From contig CAQFOZ010000003.1 of NCBI GenBank assembly GCA_948788915.1, positions 2,515 through 66,514 of the forward strand: DNA of 64,000 nucleotides, read 5' to 3'. The stretch is from an uncultured Muribaculaceae bacterium (GTDB lineage Bacteria > Bacteroidota > Bacteroidia > Bacteroidales > Muribaculaceae). Numbering within the stretch: the stretch's first letter is position 1; every line of letters begins with the position of its first letter. The position numbers and the translations under genes were made by a program. The notes beneath the pieces were generated by a model. It did not search any database. It was not told the origin of the DNA and saw only the letters and a program-made list of their open reading frames with translations. Of this stretch, positions 25,555 through 34,114 are shown piece by piece.

Positions 25555-27279
25555 ATGAGAAAAATATTAACGGCATTGCTGGCATGTGTTGCTGTCGGGG
25601 CGAATGCCGGGATAAAGGAGAGTGTGGTTGCTCCTGTCAGAATTGTATGGATGTCGGATACTACCGGTACGGCAATAAAAGGATCTGGTATATTGTTAAA
25701 GGATTTTTCGGGACAGGTAAGTGTAAACAATTCTTCTTCATCGGCGGTATTGACTTCCACTCCTGATAAATCGGCTTCGATACTTCTTGACTTCGGCAAA
25801 GAGATATACGGTGGGCTGAAACTATATACAGGCATGCCGGCCGGTAAACAGGCAAAGCATGTAAGGGTTGTGCTCGGAGAATCGGTAAGTGAGGCTATGA
25901 GCGATGTAAGGCAACCGAATAATGCTATGAACCCTACAAATGAGCATTCCCTAAGAGATTTCACCTTGAGTCTTCCTTGGCTTGGCAGCGCGGAATGTGG
26001 TAAAAGTGGATTTAGATTTGCCCGCATAGACTATCTTGATTGTGACGAGCCGCTGCATCTCCGGTTTGTTGAAGCCCGGTCGTTTATGATTGATGATCCC
26101 GAACGGGGAAGCTTCGAGTGTTCCGATCCCCGGCTTAATGAGATTTGGAAGACGGGAGCTTATACCGTGAAACTGAATATGCAGGATTATGTGTGGGACG
26201 GCATCAAACGTGATCGCCTTGTTTGGCTTGGTGACATGCATCCCGAGGTTATGACAATCTCATCTGTGTGGGGAGAGATGCCGGTTGTGCACAAGTCGCT
26301 TGATTACGGTGCGGATGACACTCCTCTTCCGGGCTGGATAAACGGCATGTGCAGCTATTCCATATGGTGGCTGATCATTCACCGTGATCTTTATATGTAT
26401 AATGGCAATCTTGAATATCTCCGCACTCAGCAACCTTATATCAGGGGACTTGTGAAGCAGATAGACTCACTTGTTGACAAGGACGGCAAAGAGCACCTGG
26501 ATGGTGTCCGCTTTCTTGACTGGGCTACTTCCGAACGAAAGGATATTATTGACTCGGGAATGCAGTCAATGACCTGCATGGGTATGGAAGCGGCACGTGA
26601 TATAGCAAAGTTTCTTGATGATAGCGAATTGCTTGATGTTGCGGAGAAGTGTCTCAAGCGCATGAAAAAACACAATGTCGGGAGTTGTGGCAACAAGCAG
26701 GCCGCTGCTCTTGCCGTGCTTTCAGGTCTCAGTTCTGATCCGGACAAGGATATATCAATAATAGCGGACGGAGGTTCGGATGGATACTCTACGTTCTATG
26801 GATATTATATGCTTGAGGCATTGGCTGCCTGTGGCAAGTATGAGGAAGCTATGAGACGGATATCGGATTATTGGGGAGCCATGTTGGATCTTGGCGCCAC
26901 AACTTTTTGGGAGGATCTGACTTATTCCGATGTCGCAAAGGCCGGTAGAATAGATAATTTTGTGCCTGAAGATCAGTTTGATATACATGCAGACGGAGGA
27001 GCATATTGTTATAAAGGATTAAGAATGAGTCTTTGTCATGGCTGGGCATCCGGCCCTACAGCGTGGCTTAGCCGGCATGTGTTGGGGGTGCGTCCCATTA
27101 AGCCCGGTTGCAGTGAGATAGAGATAAATCCCCATCTTGGAGACCTGCAATGGGCAAAGGGTGTGTTCCCGACTCCAAAGGGGGATGTAAGGATTGAGGT
27201 TGTGCGGGGCAATGATGGTAAACCTGTTTGCAAAGTGCAGGCTCCGAAAGGGGTGAAAGTTCATAACCGGACAATCTAA
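25555..27279 (+). CDS. Alpha-L-rhamnosidase-like glycoside hydrolase (GH78-type six-hairpin)
   Basis: 574 residues from the ATG at 25555, chosen because it begins a clean signal peptide (MRKILTALLACVAVGANAG); an upstream in-frame TTG is rejected. The catalytic barrel shows the GH78 landmark around residues 213-226 (VWDGIKRDRLVWLGDMHPE) with acidic residues for catalysis, and a C-terminal beta-sandwich begins near ASGPTAWLSRHVLGVRPIKPG. It is shorter than most GH78 enzymes (700-1100 residues), lacking several accessory sandwich domains. It stands alone between a RAYT and a nuclease gene, with no SusCD or other hydrolase nearby, so the substrate is uncertain. Confidence 0.85.
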   Translation: MRKILTALLACVAVGANAGIKESVVAPVRIVWMSDTTGTAIKGSGILLKDFSGQVSVNNSSSSAVLTSTPDKSASILLDFGKEIYGGLKLYTGMPAGKQAKHVRVVLGESVSEAMSDVRQPNNAMNPTNEHSLRDFTLSLPWLGSAECGKSGFRFARIDYLDCDEPLHLRFVEARSFMIDDPERGSFECSDPRLNEIWKTGAYTVKLNMQDYVWDGIKRDRLVWLGDMHPEVMTISSVWGEMPVVHKSLDYGADDTPLPGWINGMCSYSIWWLIIHRDLYMYNGNLEYLRTQQPYIRGLVKQIDSLVDKDGKEHLDGVRFLDWATSERKDIIDSGMQSMTCMGMEAARDIAKFLDDSELLDVAEKCLKRMKKHNVGSCGNKQAAALAVLSGLSSDPDKDISIIADGGSDGYSTFYGYYMLEALAACGKYEEAMRRISDYWGAMLDLGATTFWEDLTYSDVAKAGRIDNFVPEDQFDIHADGGAYCYKGLRMSLCHGWASGPTAWLSRHVLGVRPIKPGCSEIEINPHLGDLQWAKGVFPTPKGDVRIEVVRGNDGKPVCKVQAPKGVKVHNRTI

Positions 27280-27334
27280 ACACTTTATAATCGTACTTTC
27301 TAATAATTTAATACCTAAAAACAACTTATCATTT

Positions 27335-29170
27335 ATGAATATGAGATATTCGGCTATTGCCGGTTTCCTGTCTTTGACAAGCTCATTGCTTTTTGCAGAA
27401 GCTCCGGCAGGATATTATTCCCGTCTTGACGGCAAGCAGGGCGATGAATTGCGGGCAATCGTGAAGGAAGTTTCTATCCCTGCTGATTTTGAATCAATTG
27501 AATTCGGAGATGGAGGATCATCTTCTTTTAAGACATGGCAATGCTTTATATCTTCCGATATAAGGGAGATTGACGGCAGAACCATGTGGTGGGATATGTA
27601 TTCAAACAACATTGTCTATACTTATGGAGCGGATAATTCTTTGAATACAAAATCTCTCAATATTGAGCATGCTGTGCCCAATTCATGGTGGGGAGGAAGA
27701 AACGGTAACTTGATGGCTTATCAGGATATATTCAATCTTAATCCATCAAATTCCGAAGCCAATAATAAGAAATCGGCAAATCCTATAGGTGTTACTGTAG
27801 AGAATCCCGCCTTTTCTAATGGCCTGGTAAAAATAGGTAAGACTGCGGCCGGATATGGCGGCAACGCTTCCACTGTGTTTGAGCCTTCCGATGAATATAA
27901 GGGGGACTTTGCCCGCACATTCTTTTATATGTTTGCGGCATATCCTGATATTGACTGGAAAATGGACAAAGGTGGTGAAAATATGTATCAGGTTGTGGAC
28001 GGTAGGGTAGAACTGTTGCCTTGGGCTAAAAACATGCTTCTGAAATGGAATGCGGAGGATCCGGTTGATGCCAAGGAGATGAAACGTAATGACGAGATTT
28101 TTAAATGTCAGAAGAACCGTAACCCTTTCATAGATATGCCCGGACTGGCAGAATATATATGGGGTGCGAAGACAGATGAAAAATTCCTCTCTTCCTCTCA
28201 GGCGGTTCAATTGGTGGAACGTCCGTCCGCGCCACGTCCGTCCGGATTGTGGATGAAAGGGGTGAATACATATTCCTCAAGGTATTGGGATATTGCTGAT
28301 GCCGGATTTGAAACCTTCGGCAATGACCTCTGGATAAGTCTGGACGGTGGCAATTATCAGCAATATGGCAGTAGCGTGAAAATTCCTCCGGCTGACAAGC
28401 ATGGAGACATCCACACGGTCAAGGCATATTGTGAAAAAGTAGATGGAAGTTATGTTCTCAGAAGCCCGGTAGTCTCTGTAACCTTTATTGCCAAAGATGC
28501 CAAAGTCAACGATTATTCCATGGCCGATTATGAGGCTGTGAAATCAGGAGATGATGTGGATAGGAATGGCAGATATATCATAACCGATGCCTTGAACAGT
28601 CATGTCATGGGCATGAACAGTTCTACATTCATGACAGATTGCTGGTTTGCACGTCAAAGTGGAGATTTGCTTGTCGAGCTGCCTCAGGATGCCGCGGTTG
28701 TAGATTTTGAACCTGCGGCCGACGGTAGATACCTTCTGCGGATTTCGGATGTAAACAACGTTTTCAAAGGATACTGGGCAACTACCGGTAATAATAGAAT
28801 GAAACTTGATCAGCAACAAGGTACGCCGGCCACGGTGACAATTCAGCCCGACGATTGCGCTTCCATCGCTTTTGTCAATTACGGTAGCTTGCAGTATAAT
28901 CAACAGTCTCCGCGTTTCCTGAACTATACTTCGGCACAGGGAAAAGTGAGGCTTTACCGCTTTGTCAGGTTTAGCAACGCTTCAAGTTCCATAACCGATG
29001 TTCTGAATGGTGAAAGCGATGACGTGTATGTGAAAAACGGAGAGATTCATGCTCCGGAGGGAAGTTCTGTCTATTCCATTCAGGGTGTGAGGACCGTTGC
29101 AGGAAGACTGGCTAAAGGTGTCTATATAGTGGTTACCCGAAGCGGCAATACCATTAAAGTTGTGTTATGA
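27335..29170 (+). CDS. Secreted endonuclease I family nuclease (second paralogue)
   Basis: 611 residues with a signal peptide (SSLLFAEAP). The nuclease domain has IEHAVPNSWWGGRNGN with catalytic His112, then EPSDEYKGDFARTFFYMFAA and RNPFIDMPGLAEYIWG, matching the paralogue at 22368. The C-terminal half differs: a region around residues 300-390, a beta-rich region (about 400-545) and a sorting-like tail (VYVKNGEIHAPEGSSVYSIQ, then KGVYIVV) that again resembles a type IX secretion signal. It lies 55 bases after the GH78-type gene. Two secreted nucleases in one locus strengthen the case for extracellular nucleic-acid digestion. Confidence 0.92.
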   Translation: MNMRYSAIAGFLSLTSSLLFAEAPAGYYSRLDGKQGDELRAIVKEVSIPADFESIEFGDGGSSSFKTWQCFISSDIREIDGRTMWWDMYSNNIVYTYGADNSLNTKSLNIEHAVPNSWWGGRNGNLMAYQDIFNLNPSNSEANNKKSANPIGVTVENPAFSNGLVKIGKTAAGYGGNASTVFEPSDEYKGDFARTFFYMFAAYPDIDWKMDKGGENMYQVVDGRVELLPWAKNMLLKWNAEDPVDAKEMKRNDEIFKCQKNRNPFIDMPGLAEYIWGAKTDEKFLSSSQAVQLVERPSAPRPSGLWMKGVNTYSSRYWDIADAGFETFGNDLWISLDGGNYQQYGSSVKIPPADKHGDIHTVKAYCEKVDGSYVLRSPVVSVTFIAKDAKVNDYSMADYEAVKSGDDVDRNGRYIITDALNSHVMGMNSSTFMTDCWFARQSGDLLVELPQDAAVVDFEPAADGRYLLRISDVNNVFKGYWATTGNNRMKLDQQQGTPATVTIQPDDCASIAFVNYGSLQYNQQSPRFLNYTSAQGKVRLYRFVRFSNASSSITDVLNGESDDVYVKNGEIHAPEGSSVYSIQGVRTVAGRLAKGVYIVVTRSGNTIKVVL

Positions 29171-29279
29171 GAAAAATTATGGCTGAAAAAATTGGATAAT
29201 TGGCTATAAAGATGCAATTTTGTTAAGAATTTATAAACTGATCTTCTGACCTAAATCAATACGAAAACACAATAAAAAG

Positions 29280-31133
29280 ATGTTACAGGAAACCAACATC
29301 AAAACGATTGACAAAGTTGTTATACGTTTTGCTGGAGATTCCGGCGACGGTATGCAGCTTGCCGGAAGTATCTTCTCCAATATATCTGCCGGAGAGGGTA
29401 ACCAGATTTCAACATTTCCGGATTATCCGGCGGAGATACGGGCACCGCAGGGCTCTTTGAGCGGAGTGTCCGGCTATCAGGTAAGTGTCGGTAAAGAGGT
29501 GCACACACCGGGCGACCGCGCCGATGTGCTTGTGGCCATGAACCCGGCGGCGTTAAAAACAAATCTCAAGTATCTGAAGCAGGATGGCATCATCGTGTGT
29601 GACGGAGATTCATTCACTCCACAGAATCTGAAGAAAGCTGAATATGCTACCGATGATCCCGTGGCTGAGTTGGGTATCAATCCGTCCAGGATAATGCTCG
29701 TGCCGATGACTACATTGCTTAAAAGCACACTTGAGGGTTCAGGACTCGACCAGAAAGGCATCATGAAGTGCAAGAATATGCTTGCATTAGGAATTATCTG
29801 CTGGCTTTTCGACCGTCCCGTTGATAGCGTGCTCAAGAAGTTACAGGCTAAGTTTGCCAAAAAACCGGCTATATATGAAGCCAACGCAAAGGTAGTCAGA
29901 GCCGGATGGGATTACGGGCATAACACCCACAGTTCAATGCCGGTTTACCGCATAGAGACATCTGCAGGCGTGCCTGGCACATATATAGATGTCACCGGAA
30001 ATACCGCCACTGCGTGGGGATTGATAATGGCATCGGAAAAAAGCGGCAGACCGCTTTTCCTCGGAAGTTATCCTATAACCCCGGCCACAGATATCCTTCA
30101 TGAATTGGCCAAACGTAAGGATCTTGGTGTCAAGGCTTGCCAGATGGAGGATGAGATAGCCGGTGTATGTTCTGCGATAGGAGCGTCTTATGCAGGTAAT
30201 CTCGCTGTTACTTCAACTTCCGGTCCCGGTCTTGCTTTAAAGTCTGAGGGTATAGGCCTTGCGGTTATGGCAGAGCTGCCGTTGGTGGTGATCGATGTGC
30301 AGCGTGGGGGACCGTCTACCGGACTTCCAACCAAAACGGAACAGACAGACTTGATGCAGGCTCTTTATGGACGTAACGGGGAGTCCCCTCTGTGCGTGCT
30401 GGCTGCTGTAAGCCCTACTGATTGTTTTGAAATGGCATTCAATGCCTGCAAAATCGCAATAGAACACATGACTCCGGTCATACTTCTTACAGATGCTTTC
30501 ATAGGAAACGGTTCATCGGCATGGCGTGTTCCTGAGCCCGGTGAATATCCCGATATCAAAGTGCCTGTCGTAAGCCCTGAACAATTGGCTGCGGGTTGGC
30601 GTCCGTTCGACAGAGATGCGGAGACCTATGTCCGTTATTGGGCTCTTCCCGGCACTGAGAACGGTATGCATCGTGTGGGAGGTCTGGAGAAAGATTTCAA
30701 CACGTCTGTTATATCTACGGATGCTAAGAACCATGCTAAAATGGTTGAGGCCCGTAGAGAGAAGGTGGCACGTATAGCTCGAGACATACCGCGGATGGAG
30801 CCGATGTTTGACAAGGAGGCCGACACTATTCTTCTCGGATGGGGAGGCACATACGGCCATTTGCTCACAGCTGCTACAGAACTCAACGCATCCGGTGTGA
30901 AATGTGCTTTCTGGCAGTTCCGTTATATAAATCCTCTTCCTGAGAATGCAGTGGAAACATTGAAAAAATACAAGAGGGTGATTGTGGCGGAACTTAATAC
31001 CGGAATGTTTGCCGACTATCTGCAGATGCATCTCCCAGGACAGGAGGTGATGCGCATCAACAAGGTGGAGGGTCAGCCTTTCCTTGTAAGCGAGATTGTC
31101 GACGGTGTGAAAAAGATTATAGAGACAAAGTAA
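29280..31133 (+). CDS. korA: 2-oxoacid:ferredoxin oxidoreductase, fused gamma-alpha subunit
   Basis: 617 residues. The N-terminal third is the gamma domain (VVIRFAGDSGDGMQLAGSIF), fused to the alpha (pyrimidine-binding) domain with GSYPITPATDILHEL and TSTSGPGLALKSEGIG, and a C-terminal transketolase-like domain (TILLGWGGTYGHLLTA). With the beta subunit 29 bases downstream it should oxidatively decarboxylate 2-oxoglutarate (or another 2-oxoacid) with CoA and reduce ferredoxin, or run in reverse as in anaerobic Bacteroidales. The fused layout is the usual form in this phylum. The exact 2-oxoacid cannot be fixed from sequence. Confidence 0.94.
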   Translation: MLQETNIKTIDKVVIRFAGDSGDGMQLAGSIFSNISAGEGNQISTFPDYPAEIRAPQGSLSGVSGYQVSVGKEVHTPGDRADVLVAMNPAALKTNLKYLKQDGIIVCDGDSFTPQNLKKAEYATDDPVAELGINPSRIMLVPMTTLLKSTLEGSGLDQKGIMKCKNMLALGIICWLFDRPVDSVLKKLQAKFAKKPAIYEANAKVVRAGWDYGHNTHSSMPVYRIETSAGVPGTYIDVTGNTATAWGLIMASEKSGRPLFLGSYPITPATDILHELAKRKDLGVKACQMEDEIAGVCSAIGASYAGNLAVTSTSGPGLALKSEGIGLAVMAELPLVVIDVQRGGPSTGLPTKTEQTDLMQALYGRNGESPLCVLAAVSPTDCFEMAFNACKIAIEHMTPVILLTDAFIGNGSSAWRVPEPGEYPDIKVPVVSPEQLAAGWRPFDRDAETYVRYWALPGTENGMHRVGGLEKDFNTSVISTDAKNHAKMVEARREKVARIARDIPRMEPMFDKEADTILLGWGGTYGHLLTAATELNASGVKCAFWQFRYINPLPENAVETLKKYKRVIVAELNTGMFADYLQMHLPGQEVMRINKVEGQPFLVSEIVDGVKKIIETK

Positions 31134-31162
31134 GGAAAATCCTGTAAAATAGACTTCAGATA

Positions 31163-32188
31163 ATGGAAGATAAAAATAATACGGGATATGTTCCCGCTGA
31201 TTTTAAAAACAGTCAGAATGCCCGCTGGTGTCCGGGTTGCGGAGACCATGCGATATTGAATGTTCTCCATAAAGCCATGGCGGCTATAGGTGTGGCTCCC
31301 AAGGACACAGCCGTAATTTCCGGCATAGGTTGCTCCTCTCGCCTCCCATACTATATGAATACCTACGGAATGCATACCATTCACGGACGTGCCGCCGCAA
31401 TAGCTACCGGTGTGAAGACTGCCAATCCGGCGCTTACCGTGTGGCAGATTTCCGGTGACGGTGATGGCCTGGCTATCGGAGGCAATCATTTTATACATGC
31501 GATCAGAAGAAATATCGATATCAACATACTGCTTTTCAACAACAAGATCTACGGATTGACCAAGGGGCAGTATTCACCCACATCCGACCGTGGCGCAGTG
31601 ACAAAATCAAGCCCGTATGGCACTGTCGAGGATCCTTTTATTCCAGCCGAGCTTTGCTTTGGCGCAAGAGGCAATTTCTTTGCTCGTGGAATAGACATAA
31701 CGCTTGATATCACACGTGACTGCATGATTGCTGCTGCCCGTCATAAAGGAGCCGCTGTGGTGGAGGTCCTTCAGAACTGCGTCATCTTTAATAACGGAAT
31801 CCATTCATATTTTACAGACAAGGAAGAGCGTGCTGACCACACCATATATCTTCGTCATGGAGAGAAGATGCTCTTCGGTAAAAATATGGAGAAAGGTCTG
31901 GTGCAGGATGGATTCGGACTTAAGGCTGTCATTGTCGGAGAGAATGGCTACACACTCGATGACATATTGGTGCATGATGCGCATTGCCCGCAGAATTTCC
32001 TCCAGCAGCAACTGGCTATGATGGACGGACACGAACTCCCTGTGGCATTAGGCGTAATTCGTGATTATGAAGCTCCTACATATGAGATGGAGGTTGCCCG
32101 TCAGGTCGAGGAGGTGAAATCTAAGAAGAACTTTGGTTCGCTCCGGGATATGATATTGAAGACCTGCGAGAGCTGGACCATAGAATAA
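31163..32188 (+). CDS. korB: 2-oxoacid:ferredoxin oxidoreductase, beta subunit
   Basis: 341 residues; the thiamine-diphosphate-binding partner of the preceding subunit. RWCPGCGDHAIL near the N-terminus is the conserved beta-subunit CxxC region. ISGDGDGLAIGGNH followed by NNKIYGLTKGQ is the TPP/Mg motif (GDGD...N). There is no iron-sulfur ferredoxin domain, as is normal for the Kor type. It ends the operon, with a strong terminator at 32205-32258. Confidence 0.95.
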   Translation: MEDKNNTGYVPADFKNSQNARWCPGCGDHAILNVLHKAMAAIGVAPKDTAVISGIGCSSRLPYYMNTYGMHTIHGRAAAIATGVKTANPALTVWQISGDGDGLAIGGNHFIHAIRRNIDINILLFNNKIYGLTKGQYSPTSDRGAVTKSSPYGTVEDPFIPAELCFGARGNFFARGIDITLDITRDCMIAAARHKGAAVVEVLQNCVIFNNGIHSYFTDKEERADHTIYLRHGEKMLFGKNMEKGLVQDGFGLKAVIVGENGYTLDDILVHDAHCPQNFLQQQLAMMDGHELPVALGVIRDYEAPTYEMEVARQVEEVKSKKNFGSLRDMILKTCESWTIE

Positions 32189-32204
32189 GGGCAAAATACG
32201 GTTA

Positions 32205-32258
32205 AAATGATGACGGAAATGCACAAGAATAAAATTTCTGTGCATTCTCGTCATCATT
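32205..32258 (+). terminator. Terminator after korAB
   Basis: ATGATGACG (32207-32215) pairs with CGTCATCAT (32249-32257), and AATGCACA (32218-32225) pairs with TGTGCATT (32239-32246) above a small internal loop. A run of six T residues follows the stem at 32257-32262. Confidence 0.85.
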
Positions 32259-32362
32259 TTTTACTGAAAAATTTCCATAATCAAAATATTTTGATTTACT
32301 TTGCATTCTGAACTCTGTAAAACAAATAAAACAATATATTAACGTCTAAAATCTTATTTGAT

Positions 32363-32599
32363 ATGTCAGACATCGAAAAAAGAGTAAAAGAAATTATTGT
32401 AGATAAACTCACAGTAGATGAGAGCGAAGTAACTCCTCAGGCTGGATTCAGCCAGGACCTTGGTGCAGACTCACTTGACACAGTTGAGCTCATCATGGAA
32501 TTCGAAAAAGAGTTTGATATCACAATCCCGGATGCAGAAGCTGAGAAGATCGTTACTGTAGGGGATGCTATCAACTACATCGAGGAGCACAAGAAATAA
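32363..32599 (+). CDS. acpP: Acyl carrier protein
   Basis: 78 residues, acidic and helical, carrying the growing fatty-acyl chain on phosphopantetheine attached to Ser37 in the invariant LGADSLDTVELIMEFE motif. Length and sequence are those of housekeeping AcpP. fabF follows 74 bases downstream, the common pairing. The spacer between them holds an 11-bp inverted repeat that could tune fabF relative to the much more abundant AcpP. Confidence 0.98.
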   Translation: MSDIEKRVKEIIVDKLTVDESEVTPQAGFSQDLGADSLDTVELIMEFEKEFDITIPDAEAEKIVTVGDAINYIEEHKK

Positions 32600-32607
32600 G
32601 AAAAAAC

Positions 32608-32656
32608 TAATCGCCACCGGATCTGTAGGGAAAACTGCGGATTTTGGTGGCGATTA
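32608..32656 (+). promoter_or_regulatory. Inverted repeat between acpP and fabF (possible attenuator)
   Basis: TAATCGCCACC (32608-32618) pairs perfectly with GGTGGCGATTA (32646-32656) over a 27-base loop. It lies 9 bases after the acpP stop and 18 before the fabF start and is followed only by TTGAAATTATATCC, with no long T run. Partial termination or mRNA processing is more likely than full termination. Confidence 0.5.
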
Positions 32657-32673
32657 TTGAAATTATATCCGAT

Positions 32674-33939
32674 ATGGAGTTAAAAAGAGTTGTAATAACG
32701 GGGCTTGGTGCCTTGTCTCCACTTGGCAATGATGTTGCCACTACATGGGAGAACGTGAAAGCGGGAAAAAGCGGCGCGGCACCCATTACACATTTCGATG
32801 CCTCCAAATTCAAGACACAATTTGCCTGTGAGGTGAAGGATTTCGATCCTGCCGCACATTTTGACCGCAAAAAGATGCGTCAGCTTGACTCGTATGCAAT
32901 GTATGCGCTCGTTGCTGCGGAGGAGGCGATAAATGATGCCGGACTCGAAGGGGAAGGCGTTGACAAGAATCGCGTTGGTGTGATTTTCTCAGCCGGTATC
33001 GGTGGTCTGCACACTTTCGAAGAGGAAGCCGGATATTATGCAATTCATGGTGAGGAGCAGGGTCCGAAATACAATCCTTTCTTTATCCCCAAGATGATTG
33101 CCGACATCGCTGCCGGCCACATTTCAATCGACCACGAGTTCCGCGGTCCTAACTTCGCGACTGTGTCTGCCTGTGCGTCGTCAAATCATGCATTGATTGA
33201 TGCATATAATTATATCCGTCTGGGACAGGCTGATGCTATTGTCGCAGGTGGTGCCGAAGCTGCTGTATTCCCTGCAGGTGTAGGTGGTTTCAATTCAATG
33301 AAAGCTCTTTCCACTCGCAATGATGAGCCGGAAAAGGCATCAAGGCCTTTCAGCGGTTCGCGCGACGGATTTGTGATTGGTGAAGGCGCGGCTGCCCTTG
33401 TGCTTGAGGAACTCGAGCATGCCAAAGCACGTGGAGCGCATATTTATGCCGAAGTCGCTGGTGGCGGTGTGTCTGCCGATGCTTACCATATCACAGCTAC
33501 CCATCCCGAGGGTCTGGGAGCGGTGCTCGGTATGGAGAACGCTTTGCGCGATGCCGGAATGAAGCCCGAAGAGATTGACTACATCAACATGCACGGCACA
33601 TCCACTCCGGTGGGCGACCGTGGTGAGGTAAAGGCTATTCTCAAAGTGTTCGGTGATCATGCCTACAAGATGAACCTCAGTAGTACAAAGTCCATGACCG
33701 GTCACCTCCTTGGTGCCGCAGGTGCTTTGGAAGCAATGTTGAGCGTAAAGGCTCTTGTTGACGGTGTGGTTCCTCCTACTATCAACCATGAGGAGGGCGA
33801 TGATGATCCGGAATTGGACTACAATCTCAACTTTACCTTCAATAAGGCTCAGGAGCGTGAACTAAATGCCGTGCTTTCAAATACATTTGGATTCGGCGGA
33901 CATAACGCTTCTCTGATCATAAAGAAGTATAAAGAATAA
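32674..33939 (+). CDS. fabF: Beta-ketoacyl-ACP synthase II
   Basis: 421 residues from the ATG starting MELKRVVITGLGALSPLGND; an in-frame upstream start at 32644 would overlap the inverted repeat arm and is not needed. It condenses malonyl-ACP with acyl-ACP in fatty-acid elongation. The thiolase-fold catalytic triad is visible: Cys167 in VSACASSNH, His in NMHGTSTPVGD and His in KSMTGHLLGAAG. The C-terminal NTFGFGGHNASLI is the usual end. A clear terminator follows at 33961. Confidence 0.97.
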   Translation: MELKRVVITGLGALSPLGNDVATTWENVKAGKSGAAPITHFDASKFKTQFACEVKDFDPAAHFDRKKMRQLDSYAMYALVAAEEAINDAGLEGEGVDKNRVGVIFSAGIGGLHTFEEEAGYYAIHGEEQGPKYNPFFIPKMIADIAAGHISIDHEFRGPNFATVSACASSNHALIDAYNYIRLGQADAIVAGGAEAAVFPAGVGGFNSMKALSTRNDEPEKASRPFSGSRDGFVIGEGAAALVLEELEHAKARGAHIYAEVAGGGVSADAYHITATHPEGLGAVLGMENALRDAGMKPEEIDYINMHGTSTPVGDRGEVKAILKVFGDHAYKMNLSSTKSMTGHLLGAAGALEAMLSVKALVDGVVPPTINHEEGDDDPELDYNLNFTFNKAQERELNAVLSNTFGFGGHNASLIIKKYKE

Positions 33940-33960
33940 TACATATTCTTTGCAGATAAG

Positions 33961-33991
33961 AAAAGGATAGCTTCTCGGCTATCCTTTTTTT
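33961..33991 (+). terminator. Terminator after fabF
   Basis: AAAAGGATAGC (33961-33971) pairs with GCTATCCTTTT (33978-33988) over a six-base loop, and seven consecutive T residues end the structure. A textbook intrinsic terminator, directly abutting the gyrB promoter. Confidence 0.92.
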
Positions 33992-33992
33992 G

Positions 33993-34024
33993 CTTGTAAA
34001 TAAGGGAATTTTTTTGTAAATTTG
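33993..34024 (+). promoter_or_regulatory. Promoter of gyrB
   Basis: CTTG (33993-33996), 20 bases, TAAATTTG (34017-34024): a one-mismatch fit to the Bacteroidetes consensus. It would leave a leader of about 85 bases before the gyrB start. Confidence 0.65.
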
Positions 34025-34114
34025 CTCAAATAAGTGTGTTTGATAAATTGGTTCATACGCTGATTTTCAAAATATGCCTACTTACTTAATCATTTCAAAA
34101 CTATATACGGAATA

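Noticed and set aside
25555..27279. Rhamnosidase as part of a polysaccharide utilisation locus
   Set aside because: No SusCD, regulator or other glycoside hydrolase is adjacent; the neighbours are a RAYT and nucleases.
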